Positions 54,338 to 64,000 of a stretch of DNA of 64,000 bases are shown here, piece after piece. Below the pieces are notes generated by a model. The model had not been told where the DNA came from. It saw only the letters and a list, made by a program, of their open reading frames with translations, and ran no database searches. Positions within the stretch are counted from its first letter, which is position 1, and the number at the start of each line of letters is the position of its first letter. A program made the translations under genes and the position numbers. The DNA comes from Coniella vitis (Eukaryota > Ascomycota > Sordariomycetes > Diaporthales > Schizoparmaceae): positions 3,906,001-3,970,000 of the forward strand of contig WUJK01000003.1 in the NCBI GenBank assembly GCA_011317545.1, given 5' to 3'.

Positions 54338-55670
54338 GTCATCTACGGCTCCAGCCTCTGGTTCTGCTCGTGGCTTCGTACGAGCCATACACTGCAGGCA
54401 TACCAGTCTAGTTTAATACCAACATCTTGGGCTTTGGAATGGTTCGTACAAATACAAGGCCGCGGGCAGCGGGGCATACAATTCCGATTTCTCCCTGTCA
54501 AGATGGATCTCACTTCCATTCTGGACAAGTTTTGCTCTATCCAACTCTTTTGTTGACTTTTGGTGTTCTTTTTTCGGGAACCCCCCCCCCCTTCTCTCCT
54601 TTTTCCTTCAATTCGGATGAGCTTAGAAATAAGGTGGTGGGCGAAGAATCTGCTTTTTCTGTGTATGAGTTTCTTCTCGGGTGGAAAATTCAGTTATTAC
54701 CGAGCGAGTGGACAGGAAGTTTTGATACCCCCTCATTTATCCATATTTCATCCATTCATTACTTTTGATACTATTCTTCATTCTAGGTTTGGGGTTGACA
54801 CTGAGCTAAATTGCATCCTGTGAATTCCTTTGCTTCTTGGCAGAGAATATAGGATCTGAAAATGATAGGTTTAATAATGTCTTATGAAATAATGTCAAGT
54901 ATGTCAACCCGGTTGCTCTCTGAACATGGATCTACTACTGCCCAAGTGACATTCAGAAGGATGATTCTTTTGCATTCTGAATGGAAATGGGTATTTACAG
55001 ATGGTCGCGCTATCAACAAGTGAATATTAATCTACAATTCTTTTCAGTCAAGCGAAATGGATAGATAGACACATAGACAGATAGAAAGAAAGATCTAAAC
55101 ACGAGGTAGACAACGCAATATTGCCTACCTACTTGAGAACGAATTATAGTAGTAGCAAAGACACTTCCAAAGTGCAGCTTACTTTGTTCATGTACCCTAC
55201 AGTGTGAGTACCCTATAAAGATAGTGGGTCTGAATGGCCTGTGCATCATTGTCTGAACGCTGAGCGGCATCCTCCACGCGAATCCCTGGCTATGAGTGGA
55301 TCAGTGAACAAGAGCCTCCCAGGCCTCCACACGAACCTAGACCCTGCGGCTGCCCCAAATGGACTGTGACAACAACTCACCATACATGAAAGGAAAGTCC
55401 TACTTTTCACACAGCGCCAGAAAATCTACCAACCCCCTATTGACCTGCCTTCCTCTCCTCGTCCTACCCAAACAACATCCCCATACTGCTACTCGCCGCT
55501 TTCCACCCATCTGTTTAGTATTTGTGACTATCGTACTAAGCTTCTACTGTTCTCCTCCACCAGCCAAAGATACAACCAGCGTGCTATTGCCTGCAGCTCG
55601 ACGCGCACATCTTAAAGCATATTCTCCAGCTGAAAAGAGAGAAGGAAGACAATACGTGGCCAAAAGAAGT
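54338..55670. other. Intergenic, 3' end of the 924-residue gene and APQ12 promoter
   Basis: No gene. C10 lies at about 54582-54591 and GATA/TAGA runs near 55060-55095. A plus-strand open frame of 288 codons starting at 55359 crosses the APQ12-like gene in another register and is rejected. Confidence 0.5.
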
Positions 55671-56310
55671 ATGGATGGAGGTCAAGAGGCTTTCGACGGC
55701 CTCGTGCAAAATCTAGTCTTTCTCAGAGAAGGTACAACCCACAATAGTCCCTTCCAGTCTCCCGTTGTTACGACTTTACGTGCTTGTGTGGGTGTTGACT
55801 TTCGAGTGCCTTCTTGCAGCAATCTTCTCACAAGACACCCTTCGCCTTCTAAACAAACACATATTCTCTTCCTCCTCGTCGCTCAACCTCTTCCGCCGCC
55901 AGGCCTACAACGCCATGACTCCCGTCCTCGCGCCGCTCGCCACGCGCCTCCACCAAATCTTTGTCAACTCGCCCGACATTATCGTCCTCCTCCTCGTCGT
56001 GCTCCTCTTTGTGCTCGCTGTCCAGATTCTTGCGTGGATACGGCGCATGCTTCTGTGGATCACGGGCTTGATGTTCAAGCTCGCGCTTTGGGCGGCGATT
56101 GTCGCGGGCATCGCCTTCATGTGGCAGCGGGGGCCCGAGCAGACGGTGCGCGACTTTGCACTGGTTGTGGGCAAGATCGCGGGGTATGGCGCCTCGCTCA
56201 AGGATGTGTGGCTGGCGGAATATGAACGCTACGAGGGGCAGCAAAATATAGGCGGGGCCGGCGGAGCGGTAAATTCCAATGGGTATTATGGTGGTGGTCG
56301 TGGGCGCTGA
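55671..56310 (+). CDS. APQ12: APQ12-like nuclear envelope / pore assembly protein
   Basis: APQ12 is a small ER and nuclear-envelope membrane protein linked to pore assembly and lipid homeostasis. Exon 1 (55671-55731, MDGGQEAFDGLVQNLVFLRE) is joined by an 88-nt GTACAA...TTGCAG intron with a TTGAC branch site to exon 2 (55820-56310), giving 183 residues. The body contains two adjacent membrane helices, PDIIVLLLVVLLFVLAVQIL and LMFKLALWAAIVAGIAFMW, separated by WIRRMLLW. It then has the family tail QRGPEQTVRDFALVVGKI and DVWLAEYERYEGQQN, and a Gly/Asn/Tyr-rich end. Exon 2 alone has no upstream ATG before Met at 55915, which would remove the conserved SQDTLRLLNK region, so the spliced start is preferred. 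Family assignment rests on the helix pattern and tail. Confidence 0.75.
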
Positions 56311-56701
56311 GGTGTTTGTTGAGAGGGGCAAAAGAGAACCCTGGTAATGAAACCGGTCAAGGAAATTCTTGGTCAACACGCATTTGGTTCTGCGTCACGC
56401 AACAAATTGCATTCGGGCCCTTGAGTCCAGTTACTGGTGTAGGTCACTGTCATTACAGCACTTGGAAGTCGCAGGGCGCGCTTCAGCAGCGGATGAGAGC
56501 TTTGGGCAGACCCTGAGAAAGGGCGAGCCCCGGGTCGGCGTTACGGTGCAGGATGAACTTTGTAAAACTGTCATTTTTCTCCTTCAGATTTTTGCGAGAA
56601 ACCGCAAACGCCAACGCTATGCAAAATATGAATCAAGAGAAACAAGGTATCTATGGTACGACCTTTATCGTCGACGCTGCGAAGAAGACGAAATAAGGAG
56701 A
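56311..56701. other. Short intergenic between convergent APQ12-like and GPN3 genes
   Basis: Only 3' untranslated sequence is expected; nothing else seen. Confidence 0.55.
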
Positions 56702-57761
56702 TTACTCGTCCCCGTCTTCTCCTTCAAGTTCCTCATCCTTCATCTCCTTGGGTTCCTGCGCCTCATGGTACTGTATGCAATCGTCAATGTAGCTAAGGAT
56801 GGCGCCTACGCTATCCTCGTCCGAAGAATCCAACTTGAGATAGTTGACCATGCTGAAGCTTTCAATCAGCTCAGCCACCGCACGGTTCAATCTCTTGAAG
56901 CTTGTGCCACGCATGACCGCGCCTCTTTCGGACGGATCGGCGTATTCGTCGTCATCGTCTGCATCATCTCCTTTTGCTGTGGGCGGTAGGTGTGCTACTG
57001 AGCCCTCGCCAGGTGTAATTTGTGTGGGCGGAGCAGCAGCCGGATCGTCATCGAGCAGGCTCGCGTCCGGGGTGAGGAAACGCTTAATGTCTCGCTTGCG
57101 TACTTGGTCTTTGACGAGGTCCATTTTAGATAGGATGTTGAGGTGGGGCACCTCGAGCAGCATCATGGCGCTCATGGCGCTCAGGGTGCCGGAAAAGAAT
57201 TTGGCGCGGTCAACGACGAAGGTCGCTTCGAGGAGGTAGGCTGCGCACAGCCGGATATCGAGGGCGCCAGGCTGGCTGAGGAACTTGCACAGGGTCGGCA
57301 GGATGGGAATATGGGTGTAGAGCTCGATTTGGCCGGGCATATCAAAGATGATGAGGTACTCCTCAGTCAAGCCGTCGAGAGCCTCGGAAATGAAGTCGAG
57401 GTTGTCTAGCAGGAACTCAAAGCAGTAGACGAGCCCCCCGTTGGGGCCCATGCCCATCTCTTCCATGACATCTTCGAGCGAGATGAGGTCCTTGATGTCG
57501 AGGTCGGGCGCATGGTCAAAGTTTTCGGCGGCTGGGTCGAGATTGACGTAGAAGCAGGAACGGCGGTTGAGCTGGAGGTGAGTGATGAGGGCCGAGCTGA
57601 ATGTGGACTAAAAAAAAGCGGATGCGCCGATGTCAAAACAATGAGAACGCGATTACGATCAATGGCGGTGCTCGTTGGGGTTCTGAAGGAGCAGGAAGGA
57701 GGAGGCGGCTCACCTTTCCAGCTCCTGCCGGGCCCATGACCATGACGCCAAATTTGCTCAT
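56702..57761 (-). CDS. GPN3: GPN-loop GTPase 3
   Basis: GPN3 is a GTPase required with GPN1 and GPN2 for cytoplasmic assembly and nuclear import of RNA polymerase II. Exons 57714-57761 and 56702-57607 give 954 nt and 317 residues. The P-loop GPAGAGKST (residues 10-18) is split by a GTGAGC...TTTTAG intron after the lysine codon. NLDPAAENFDHAPDLDIKDL follows as switch I, the defining Gly-Pro-Asn loop is in MGMGPNGGLVYCFEFL near residue 70, and the Walker B region is IIFDMPGQIELYTHIPIL. NILSKMDLVK gives base recognition. The Asp/Ala/Pro-rich insert (about residues 205-245) is longer than in yeast, and the C-terminus is acidic (EEELEGEDGDE-like). The sequence fits GPN3 better than GPN2. Confidence 0.93.
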
Positions 57762-58589
57762 CGTGACTGTGATGGGGAGGTGTGTCTGTCTTGAGAGAGG
57801 CAGGAATAGTTTCCTTGGGGCGACGAAACCAGAAAATGCATGCACAATACAATAGATGATGCATGTGATTTTTTTGGGGCCCCTTGCTCTCACGGCGGGC
57901 GGCATTGAGAAATGGTAACGACCCCGCCATTAGTTGTTATCTTATCAGTAGTCGGTACCTGCGTACCGGCAGTACTCCCAAGTTTGCATCTACATGGTAC
58001 TGCCACAGTACAGCGCTATAGCTATGGAACTTGGTGAGTCTGCGTAGGTTCTAGACAAGACAGACAGGTGGCAAGTACGATGGGTTGATATTGAGGCGTA
58101 TCAATGGTCCCAAGATTTTGTCCGTTCAACCTTCGTCCTGTTCTTGATTCATTACATAGTAAGGTTCCATTCTATACCGGCTAATTTTCGGGCGATATAC
58201 CCAGTACTTGCTATACTATGTACTATGTATATGCGGGTATGAGAGTACAGTGTCCTTAGCACATTACCGAGCACCTATCAGCAATCTGAGCACCTGGCTT
58301 GACCTAGCCTTCAACAGGACATTCTATACCATGACGCTTTTCGCATGTATTTTGAAGTATTGCATGTGTATTTTTCACGTACAAAACGCGCAAAAGACAT
58401 GTACCTGGACATAGGTTTGAGTACTGCGGAATTCATATGCAAAAGTGCACATGGACCGAGCACAGCCTGCCACTGCCACTGGCTGTTAGCGGGTTGGCGG
58501 TAATTGACGGGCTTTTTTCCCTAGGCCTAATTCTGCAGCACGAGACATTTTATACTATCCTAATCTATATACTACAGCTCAGTATCCAC
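57762..58589. other. Intergenic, GPN3 promoter side
   Basis: No gene. Exact TACATAGTA or TACTATGTA motifs occur at 58153-58161, 58214-58222 and 58221-58229 (the last two overlap). Confidence 0.5.
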
Positions 58590-58726
58590 AAAGTACGGTC
58601 AAGCCGTTAGTGCATACAACCAAAACGGCCCGCAAAACCTGCAGCAGCCCTAACTAATTGTTAACTACGCTACCTATATTAGCTGTAAATTGCAATATTT
58701 GTATGCACTTAACTATTAGTACGTTT
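58590..58726. mobile_element. Possible MITE or transposon-end remnant with inverted repeats
   Basis: Left arm 58592-58620 contains GTTAGTGCATACAA, and right arm 58698-58724 contains TTGTATGCACTTAAC, its imperfect reverse complement. Both arms also carry a GTAC or its complement at matching distances. The element is only about 135 bases, without coding capacity, and directly abuts the minisatellite. Terminal repeats with an AGTGCATA core recall pogo/Fot1-type elements, but the family is not proven. Confidence 0.4.
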
Positions 58727-58731
58727 CTGGG

Positions 58732-58985
58732 CCACCTTTCCAAGCCACCTTTCCAAGCCACCTTTCCAAGCTACCTTTCCAAGCTACCTTTCTAAGCTAC
58801 CTTTCTAAGCTACCTTTCCAAAGCACCTTTCTAAGCCACCTTTCTAAGCTATCTTTCTAAGCTACCTTTCCAAGCTACCTTTCTAAGCTACCTTTCTAAG
58901 CCACCTTTCTAAGCTACCCTTCTAGCTACTCTTCTAGCTACCCTTCTAGCTACCCTTATACCTACCCTTTTACTTACTTTTCTCG
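58732..58985. repeat. Minisatellite, 13-bp unit YYACCTTTCYAAG
   Basis: About fifteen tandem 13-base copies (for example CCACCTTTCCAAG and CTACCTTTCTAAG) run from 58732 to about 58922. Degenerate 12-base copies (CTACCCTTCTAG) follow to about 58985. Transitions C/T at three positions account for most variation. Confidence 0.9.
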
Positions 58986-58994
58986 CTACCTTTT

Positions 58995-59189
<195 letters not shown>

Positions 59190-59190
<1 letters not shown>

Positions 59191-60160
59191 ATAAAGAAAT
59201 AAAGAGAAAGTTATAAATATATTATATATATATTATTGAAATTAATATAATTTAAATTATATCTATATAATATATAATTTAGCTTTATAATATATAATAT
59301 TTATTATTATTACTTTAAAAGCTAAGTATAGCTTAGTATTATTATATAAGCTTTATATAAAAGAATAAAAGAATAAAAGAATAAAAGAATAAAAGAATAA
59401 AAGAATAAAAGAATAAAAGAATAAAAGAATAAAAGAATAAAAGAATAAAAGAATAAAAGAATAAAAGAATAAAAGAATAAAAGAATAAAAGAATAAAAGA
59501 ATAAAAGAATAAAAGAATAAAAGAATAAAAGAATAAAAGAATAAAAGAATAAAATAAAAGAATAAAAGAATAAAAGAATAAAAGAATAAAGAATAAAGAA
59601 TAAAAGAATAAAAGAATAAAAGAATAAAGAGATAAAAAGATAAAGAGATAAAGAGATAAAGAAATAAAAAAATAAAATATAAAGAGATAAAAAGATAAAG
59701 AGATAAAGAAAAAAAAAGAAAAAAAAGATAAAAAGATAAAAAGATATAAAATAAAGAAATAATATTATAAATTAATAAAACTTATAAAATTATATATTAA
59801 GTTTCTCTTTATATATAAAATAATATTATATATAAAAAGAAACTTAATATATCTTATTAAATATAAATATAAAATAAAAATCTATATATATATATATATA
59901 TATAGATATACTTATAAACGAAATAAATAATTTAAATAATAAATAAATAGAAAAGTATTATTATTAATTTAATTAATAATAATATAATTTATAATATTTT
60001 AAAATTTAGTTTTATATATAAATATCTTAAATATATTAAATTTAAGTTTTAAATTTTCTTTAATATAATAATAGAATATATTAATATAATCTTATTCTTA
60101 GTTTTTCTAAAAGCTATAAAGAATAAATTTTATTATTAAAAATATTCTTATATTCTCTTT
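59190..60160. repeat. Nearly pure AT block with GAATAAAA and GATAAAGA arrays
   Basis: Positions 59359-59615 are an array of the 8-base unit GAATAAAA (about 30 copies). GATAAA-type repeats follow to about 59750, then TA-rich sequence (TATATA runs, ATTAATAT words) to about 60155. G and C are almost absent except in the arrays. There is no open frame of note. The block ends abruptly at GCCGTGCCGTCGGCACG. Confidence 0.9.
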
Positions 60161-60652
60161 GCCGTGCCGTCGGCACGAACCGTAGCAAAGCGAAGGTGCT
60201 CGTGTGTACAGATAAACTTGAGCCGCAAGAAAGCTGGTACGGCACAGAAAGTGCAAGCCCGTTGCCAATTACAAGCCCGAATGGTGCCATCACTCCAGGT
60301 TTGAGATGCTCGATGACCTCCGAAGCGTGGCCGCAAGGGCAAAGAAGGAACATATTGATCGGACAGACGGTCGTAACTGACTGCCCCTTGCTGGCAAGTT
60401 ACTATAGTACGCTAAGTAAAATGATACCATGCACGTGGCTTGGTGTTGGTGGGCTCCCAGGTACCGAAGTAAAAGTTACCTGAGGCAACGCCTAGAAGCA
60501 GTCCCTGATCAGAGGTACAAGCAACACAGGAATGAACCTGCACGGGCGCTGCAAGCGCGATAGACCAACGATTTGCGCTACCCTGGCTTTGCCTGGCTAC
60601 CAAGTACTATGTATGGATAGTGCAAATGTGCCCGGCGCCGGCCTTCGGCGAC

Positions 60653-60670
60653 TTTTTTTTTTTTTTTTTT
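60653..60670. repeat. Poly-T tract (18 bases)
   Basis: An uninterrupted run of 18 T followed by CCCTCCCTC. Long poly-T or pyrimidine tracts are common in promoters of strongly expressed fungal genes and exclude nucleosomes. Confidence 0.8.
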
Positions 60671-61048
60671 CCCTCCCTCTCCGCAAGCCGCAGGCAGCAT
60701 AAGGTGAATTGTATAGCGAAGAAAGAGCTCTCTTCTGGCCTCCCTTGGACCCAAAGAAATGCCCCATCTCGTAGTCTCATAGGCCCCTCAAGATTTCAAG
60801 TGCTTTCCCTGGAACATAGGTCCGCGCCTGCGCATCCGACGCCGACTCGAGGCCAGATAAATTCTCCTCCCACCTACGTTTCAGCCCACCTTCCCTCCCT
60901 CCTACTTCTCGTCTCAACCACAGCTTCTTTTGGACTTTGCCTTGTCCCTCTCTTCCTCTTTGTTGTCTGTGCTGTGTCTTTTGCTTTGTGCTGTTTCCAT
61001 TTCCATCTTCTTAGGTGTGCTTTGTAGCCAGCTTGTCCATCGAAAACG

Positions 61049-61055
61049 TGAGTCA
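61049..61055. promoter_or_regulatory. TGAGTCA, CPC1/Gcn4-type site upstream of SAM synthetase
   Basis: A perfect TGASTCA heptamer about 345 bases upstream of the ATG, the known binding site of the general amino-acid control factor CPC1/Gcn4. About eight are expected by chance in 64 kb, so support is weak. Confidence 0.3.
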
Positions 61056-61396
61056 ATCAATTTCCCGGCAGCACGCCATCCTGACCTTTAGCCCGCCTTT
61101 CCCCTCAAGGGCAGAAAAATCCGAAATTTTGGGGCCACCCCGCCATCCCGCACTTGGGTCGCAATCGCTCCATCCTCCCTCGGCCTCTTACCTCTTCCTT
61201 TTTCCTCTTGACACGTCGATCCCCTAGCTGTCCTCGTCCCAATCCCCTTTTTCTTTCCTTCCCTGCATCTTTTGTCTGTCTTTGATTGCTTTCTTCTGGC
61301 AGCCCTCGCTCACTGTTAGCATCGCAGTTCGATCCTCTCTTCCTCTTCTCGTTCCTTCCTCCAACCATCACCACCACACCACACTCATCCGACACA

Positions 61397-62664
61397 ATGG
61401 CCTCCAACGGAACCAACGGAGTCAACGGCTCCTCCCACCACAACAAGGGCCGTTTCCTCTTCACCTCCGAGTCTGTCGGTGAGGGCCACCCCGACAAGAT
61501 TGCCGACCAGGTCTCGGACTCGATCCTCGACGCCTGCTTGGCTGAGGACCCTTTGTCCAAGGTTGCTTGCGAGACCGCCACCAAGACTGGCATGATCATG
61601 GTTTTTGGCGAGATCACTACCAAGGCCAACCTCGACTACCAGAAGATTGTGCGCAATGCCATCAAGGACATCGGTTACGATGACTCGTCCAAGGGCTTTG
61701 ACTACAAGACCCTTAACCTGCTTGTCGCTATCGAACAGCAGTCCCCCGACATTGCCCAGGGTCTGCACTACGAGAAGGCTCTGGAGGAGCTTGGTGCCGG
61801 TGACCAAGGTATCATGTTTGGCTATGCCACCGACGAGACCCCCGAACTTTTCCCTCTGACCCTGCTGTTGGCCCACAAGCTGAACGCTGCCATGTCCGCT
61901 GCCCGCCGCGACGGCACCCTGCCCTGGCTGCGACCCGACACCAAGACCCAGGTTACCATTGAGTACGAGCACGACAACGGTGCCGTCATCCCCAAGCGCG
62001 TCGACACCGTCGTCGTCTCTGCCCAGCACTCTGAGGACATTACCACTGAGCAGCTGCGCAAGGAGATCAAGGAGAAGATCATCAAGAAGGTTATCCCCGC
62101 CGAGTACCTCGACGACAACACCATCTTCCACGTATGTTTATCCACAGCCCTACTCTGACCCGCTTCAAAGAACCAGATCATGGTGACTAACAATTTCTGC
62201 AGATCCAACCTTCCGGTCTCTTCATCATTGGTGGTCCTCAGGGTGACGCCGGTCTCACTGGCCGCAAGATCATTGTTGACACATACGGTGGATGGGGTGC
62301 CCACGGTGGTGGTGCCTTTTCTGGCAAGGACTTCTCCAAGGTCGACCGTTCTGCTGCCTACGTTGGTCGCTGGGTCGCCAAGTCTCTGGTCGCTGCTGGC
62401 CTCGCCCGTCGTGCCCTTGTTCAGCTGTCTTACGCCATTGGTGTTGCTGAGCCTCTTTCCATTTTTGTCGACACCTACGGCACCTCGTCCAAGTCCAACG
62501 ACGAGCTGGTCGAGATCATCCGCAACAACTTTGACCTCCGCCCTGGTGTCATTGTCAAGGAGCTGGATCTGGCCAAGCCCATCTACTACCAGACTGCCAA
62601 GAACGGCCACTTTGGCACCAACCAGAGCTTCAGCTGGGAGAAGCCCAAGACCCTCAAATACTAA
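61397..62664 (+). CDS. SAM1: S-adenosylmethionine synthetase
   Basis: The enzyme makes S-adenosylmethionine from methionine and ATP in the cytosol and supplies methyl groups and polyamine precursors. Exons 61397-62131 and 62203-62664 are joined over a 71-nt GTATGT...CTGCAG intron and encode 398 residues, close to the family norm. It starts MASNGTNGVNGSSHHNKGRF and continues with FTSESVGEGHPDKIADQVSD (metal and ATP site). Signature 1, GAGDQGIMFGYATDE, is near residue 134. Signature 2, GGGAFSGKD, is near residue 278. It ends WEKPKTLKY. Codon use is strongly biased to C-ending codons (ACC, GCC, AAG, GTC), as expected for a highly expressed gene and in contrast to most neighbours. The leader is long and CT-rich, and may contain an intron. 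Confidence 0.97.
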
Positions 62665-63672
62665 GGTGCCTTGTGCTCCGGCCGGAAGACTCAACGTCTT
62701 ACCCGCTTAAACTTCTTTTAATTTGATGACTTGACAGATGCGACTGGCCAAGCCAGTCGCCTCACTAGTTGCATTTTAATGTTTTGGGGATGTAGGACAA
62801 TTTAACGAAAAGGCGTTCGGTTCTCAACAAACCTGATTTATCTTTTTTTTTTGGTGGTCTCGCCCTCTGAAGGGCTTTTTTTTTTCCCGAATAGAGACCT
62901 ACTACTTGGCGTTGTTAAAGAGAACATGGGGAATCGCCGTGACATTTTTTCACACAGATACATTTGGGAGCGGCGTCTTTCAACAGAGACATGGCTGGCA
63001 TTTACAAAGATACCACTCAACGAGGCATTTACGATCGGCGTTTTTGGGGAACAAAAGAACTTCAACATACTTTGCTTCCTGCATGCCGACGAAGCCTGTA
63101 GGGTAACGGAATGCAGTGGCTGGGGGAGGATATGAAAGTTGCAGTGTTGGGTACTGCTCAAAAGGACGAGATACTCTCGCAAGCCTAAGATTAGGCTCAT
63201 CAGTGACAATACAAACTCTGCAACTCCTGCCAATACGAGTCACCACTGTAATCTGCCTCATGAAAGCAACAAATCAATCCGTAACATTCACACAAGATCA
63301 GCTCAACCTTCCCCGAGCCCATGTCCTCACAACACGAAGGTGAATAGCATCAGAATGCTAAGTAGAGCCTCGACTCAATAACCAGCAACTGCTCTGCTAA
63401 GGATACAAGCGCGTTACGTGAAGTATATCAAAAAGATGCACAAACGCCATGCGACAAGAAGTTGTAGAATATTTCAATCCGAGGAGGTTTTCTTTCCAAT
63501 TTTCACTCCCACTCTTGCAACTCGTTATCAAGAGAAGCCTAGACTAACAAAATCTCGTACGGCTACAGTTCGGTCTTCAGGCCTGCTCAGCAAACAAGCT
63601 CTTCATGCATTGACGCACAGAAAACTGACAGTCCAAGGCTCTTCTTAATCGAGTGGGTTCTATAGTCCGAAC
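62665..63672. other. Intergenic, SAM synthetase 3' region
   Basis: Contains the 3' untranslated region and T-rich tracts near 62840-62885. Short overlapping frames near 62850-63650 on both strands show no protein-like composition. Confidence 0.5.
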
Positions 63673-64000
63673 TCACCCGAGACTATTAGTCCATACCGGA
63701 ATGGACGTTCCCTTGCTGTCGAACAGAACCATATACCACGTGTACCAGTCGCCGTCACGAAATTCGAATAGCCACAACATGTAGGTCTCCCCGGATGAGC
63801 CCGTGATTCTAAGTTATATACTGTCGTCACATATAGGCGTAGGTTGAAAGAGTGTCCGAAGCCATTCCTAAAAAAAATTTATTTTGCCGATATTCATATC
63901 CGCCCAGAACCCTTGGTCTCCTTCCGACTGGCTACCACCAATTTTATCTTCATCGCGCTCCCCAGTCTCGAAGGCGGATCAGCAGGCTTCTGGCCGTGGG
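63673..64000 (-). pseudogene. Partial or decayed coding segment at the right edge, unrecognised
   Basis: On the minus strand three neighbouring open stretches in different frames read like one protein. The first, at about 63880-63960, includes SQSEGDQGFWADMNIGK. The second, at 63811-63868, includes GFGHSFNLRLYVTTVYN. The third, at 63673-63810, includes YMLWLFEFRDGDWYTWYMV and ends SLG followed by TGA at 63673-63675. The first frame change is next to an 8-base T run, and the second has no plausible intron. The stop overlaps a GTGAGT, so it could instead be a splice donor. It may be a frameshifted pseudogene or a real gene with introns I cannot resolve. No family recognised. Confidence 0.3.

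Larger units (their letters stand above)
60160..61396. other. Intergenic: GC-normal flank and SAM synthetase promoter and leader
   Basis: 60160-60610 returns to ordinary composition, with two short minus-strand frames that could be decayed coding sequence. TACTATGTA is at 60605-60613 and T18 at 60653-60670. From about 60840 the sequence is the CT-rich leader of the SAM synthetase gene. Confidence 0.5.

Noticed and set aside
55359..56225. 288-codon plus-strand open frame crossing the APQ12-like gene
   Set aside because: It is in another register with Pro/Arg/His-rich, non-conserved sequence; the spliced APQ12-like model has membrane helices and family features.
60114..60603. Two minus-strand frames with segments such as GNFYFGTWEPTNTK and MFLLCPCGHASEV
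   Set aside because: They might be decayed coding sequence, but the frames are short, separated by stops, and one runs into the AT block. Not enough to call a pseudogene.
61385..62131. 248-codon minus-strand open frame
   Set aside because: It is antisense to SAM synthetase exon 1 and results from the strong C-ending codon bias.

Overview
This is a 64 kb stretch of nuclear chromosome from a filamentous ascomycete, most likely a sordariomycete and possibly a member of Hypocreales. The evidence is short introns of about 50 to 170 bases with GTRNGT donors and CTAAC or CTGAC branch sites, long CT-rich 5' leaders, gene spacing of 0.3 to 3.5 kb, and protein families such as a SET-MYND protein, a Zn2Cys6 regulator, PEX5 and a ZIP transporter. 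The order assignment is an inference. I see no biosynthetic gene cluster, rRNA, tRNA or CRISPR array. Exon structures were built by hand, and nearly every spliced model closes in frame.

Layout. 0-6 kb: left-edge Arg/Ser-rich gene (minus, partial), STT3 (minus, six exons including one of 4 nt), F1Fo ATP synthase subunit e (minus). 6-13 kb: dynein intermediate chain, a mitochondrial two-RRM protein whose start codon is split by an intron, and PEX5 (all plus). 14-27 kb: a minus-strand block of REX1-type exonuclease, SET-MYND protein, aldo-keto reductase, CCCH zinc finger protein, tubulin cofactor E and a peroxisomal MaoC dehydratase ending in SKL. 28-34 kb: an unrecognised basic protein (plus), a very small metallothionein-like gene hidden by two introns (plus), and a ZIP zinc transporter (minus) with a perfect Zap1-type zinc response element upstream. 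37-43 kb: JmjC-like protein (plus) and a cystathionine gamma-lyase type enzyme (minus). 45-58 kb: Zn2Cys6 regulator (plus), RPF2 (minus), a 924-residue disordered protein (plus), APQ12-like protein (plus), GPN3 (minus). 58-60.2 kb: a gene-free block made of a transposon-like inverted repeat, a 13-bp minisatellite, long AAAT and GAATAAAA arrays and nearly pure AT sequence. 61-64 kb: S-adenosylmethionine synthetase (plus), then a partial or decayed coding segment at the right edge.

Functional links. Most genes are single-copy housekeeping genes, but three small themes recur. The first is metal homeostasis: the metallothionein-like gene and the ZIP transporter are convergent neighbours. The second is peroxisomes: the PTS1 receptor PEX5 and a PTS1 cargo enzyme both have CCTCGG sites upstream. 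The third is sulfur amino acids: the gamma-lyase and the SAM synthetase. The most rewarding new observations are the metallothionein-like gene, the zinc element, the 4-nt STT3 exon, and a dispersed TACATAGTA motif found 13 times, only between genes.
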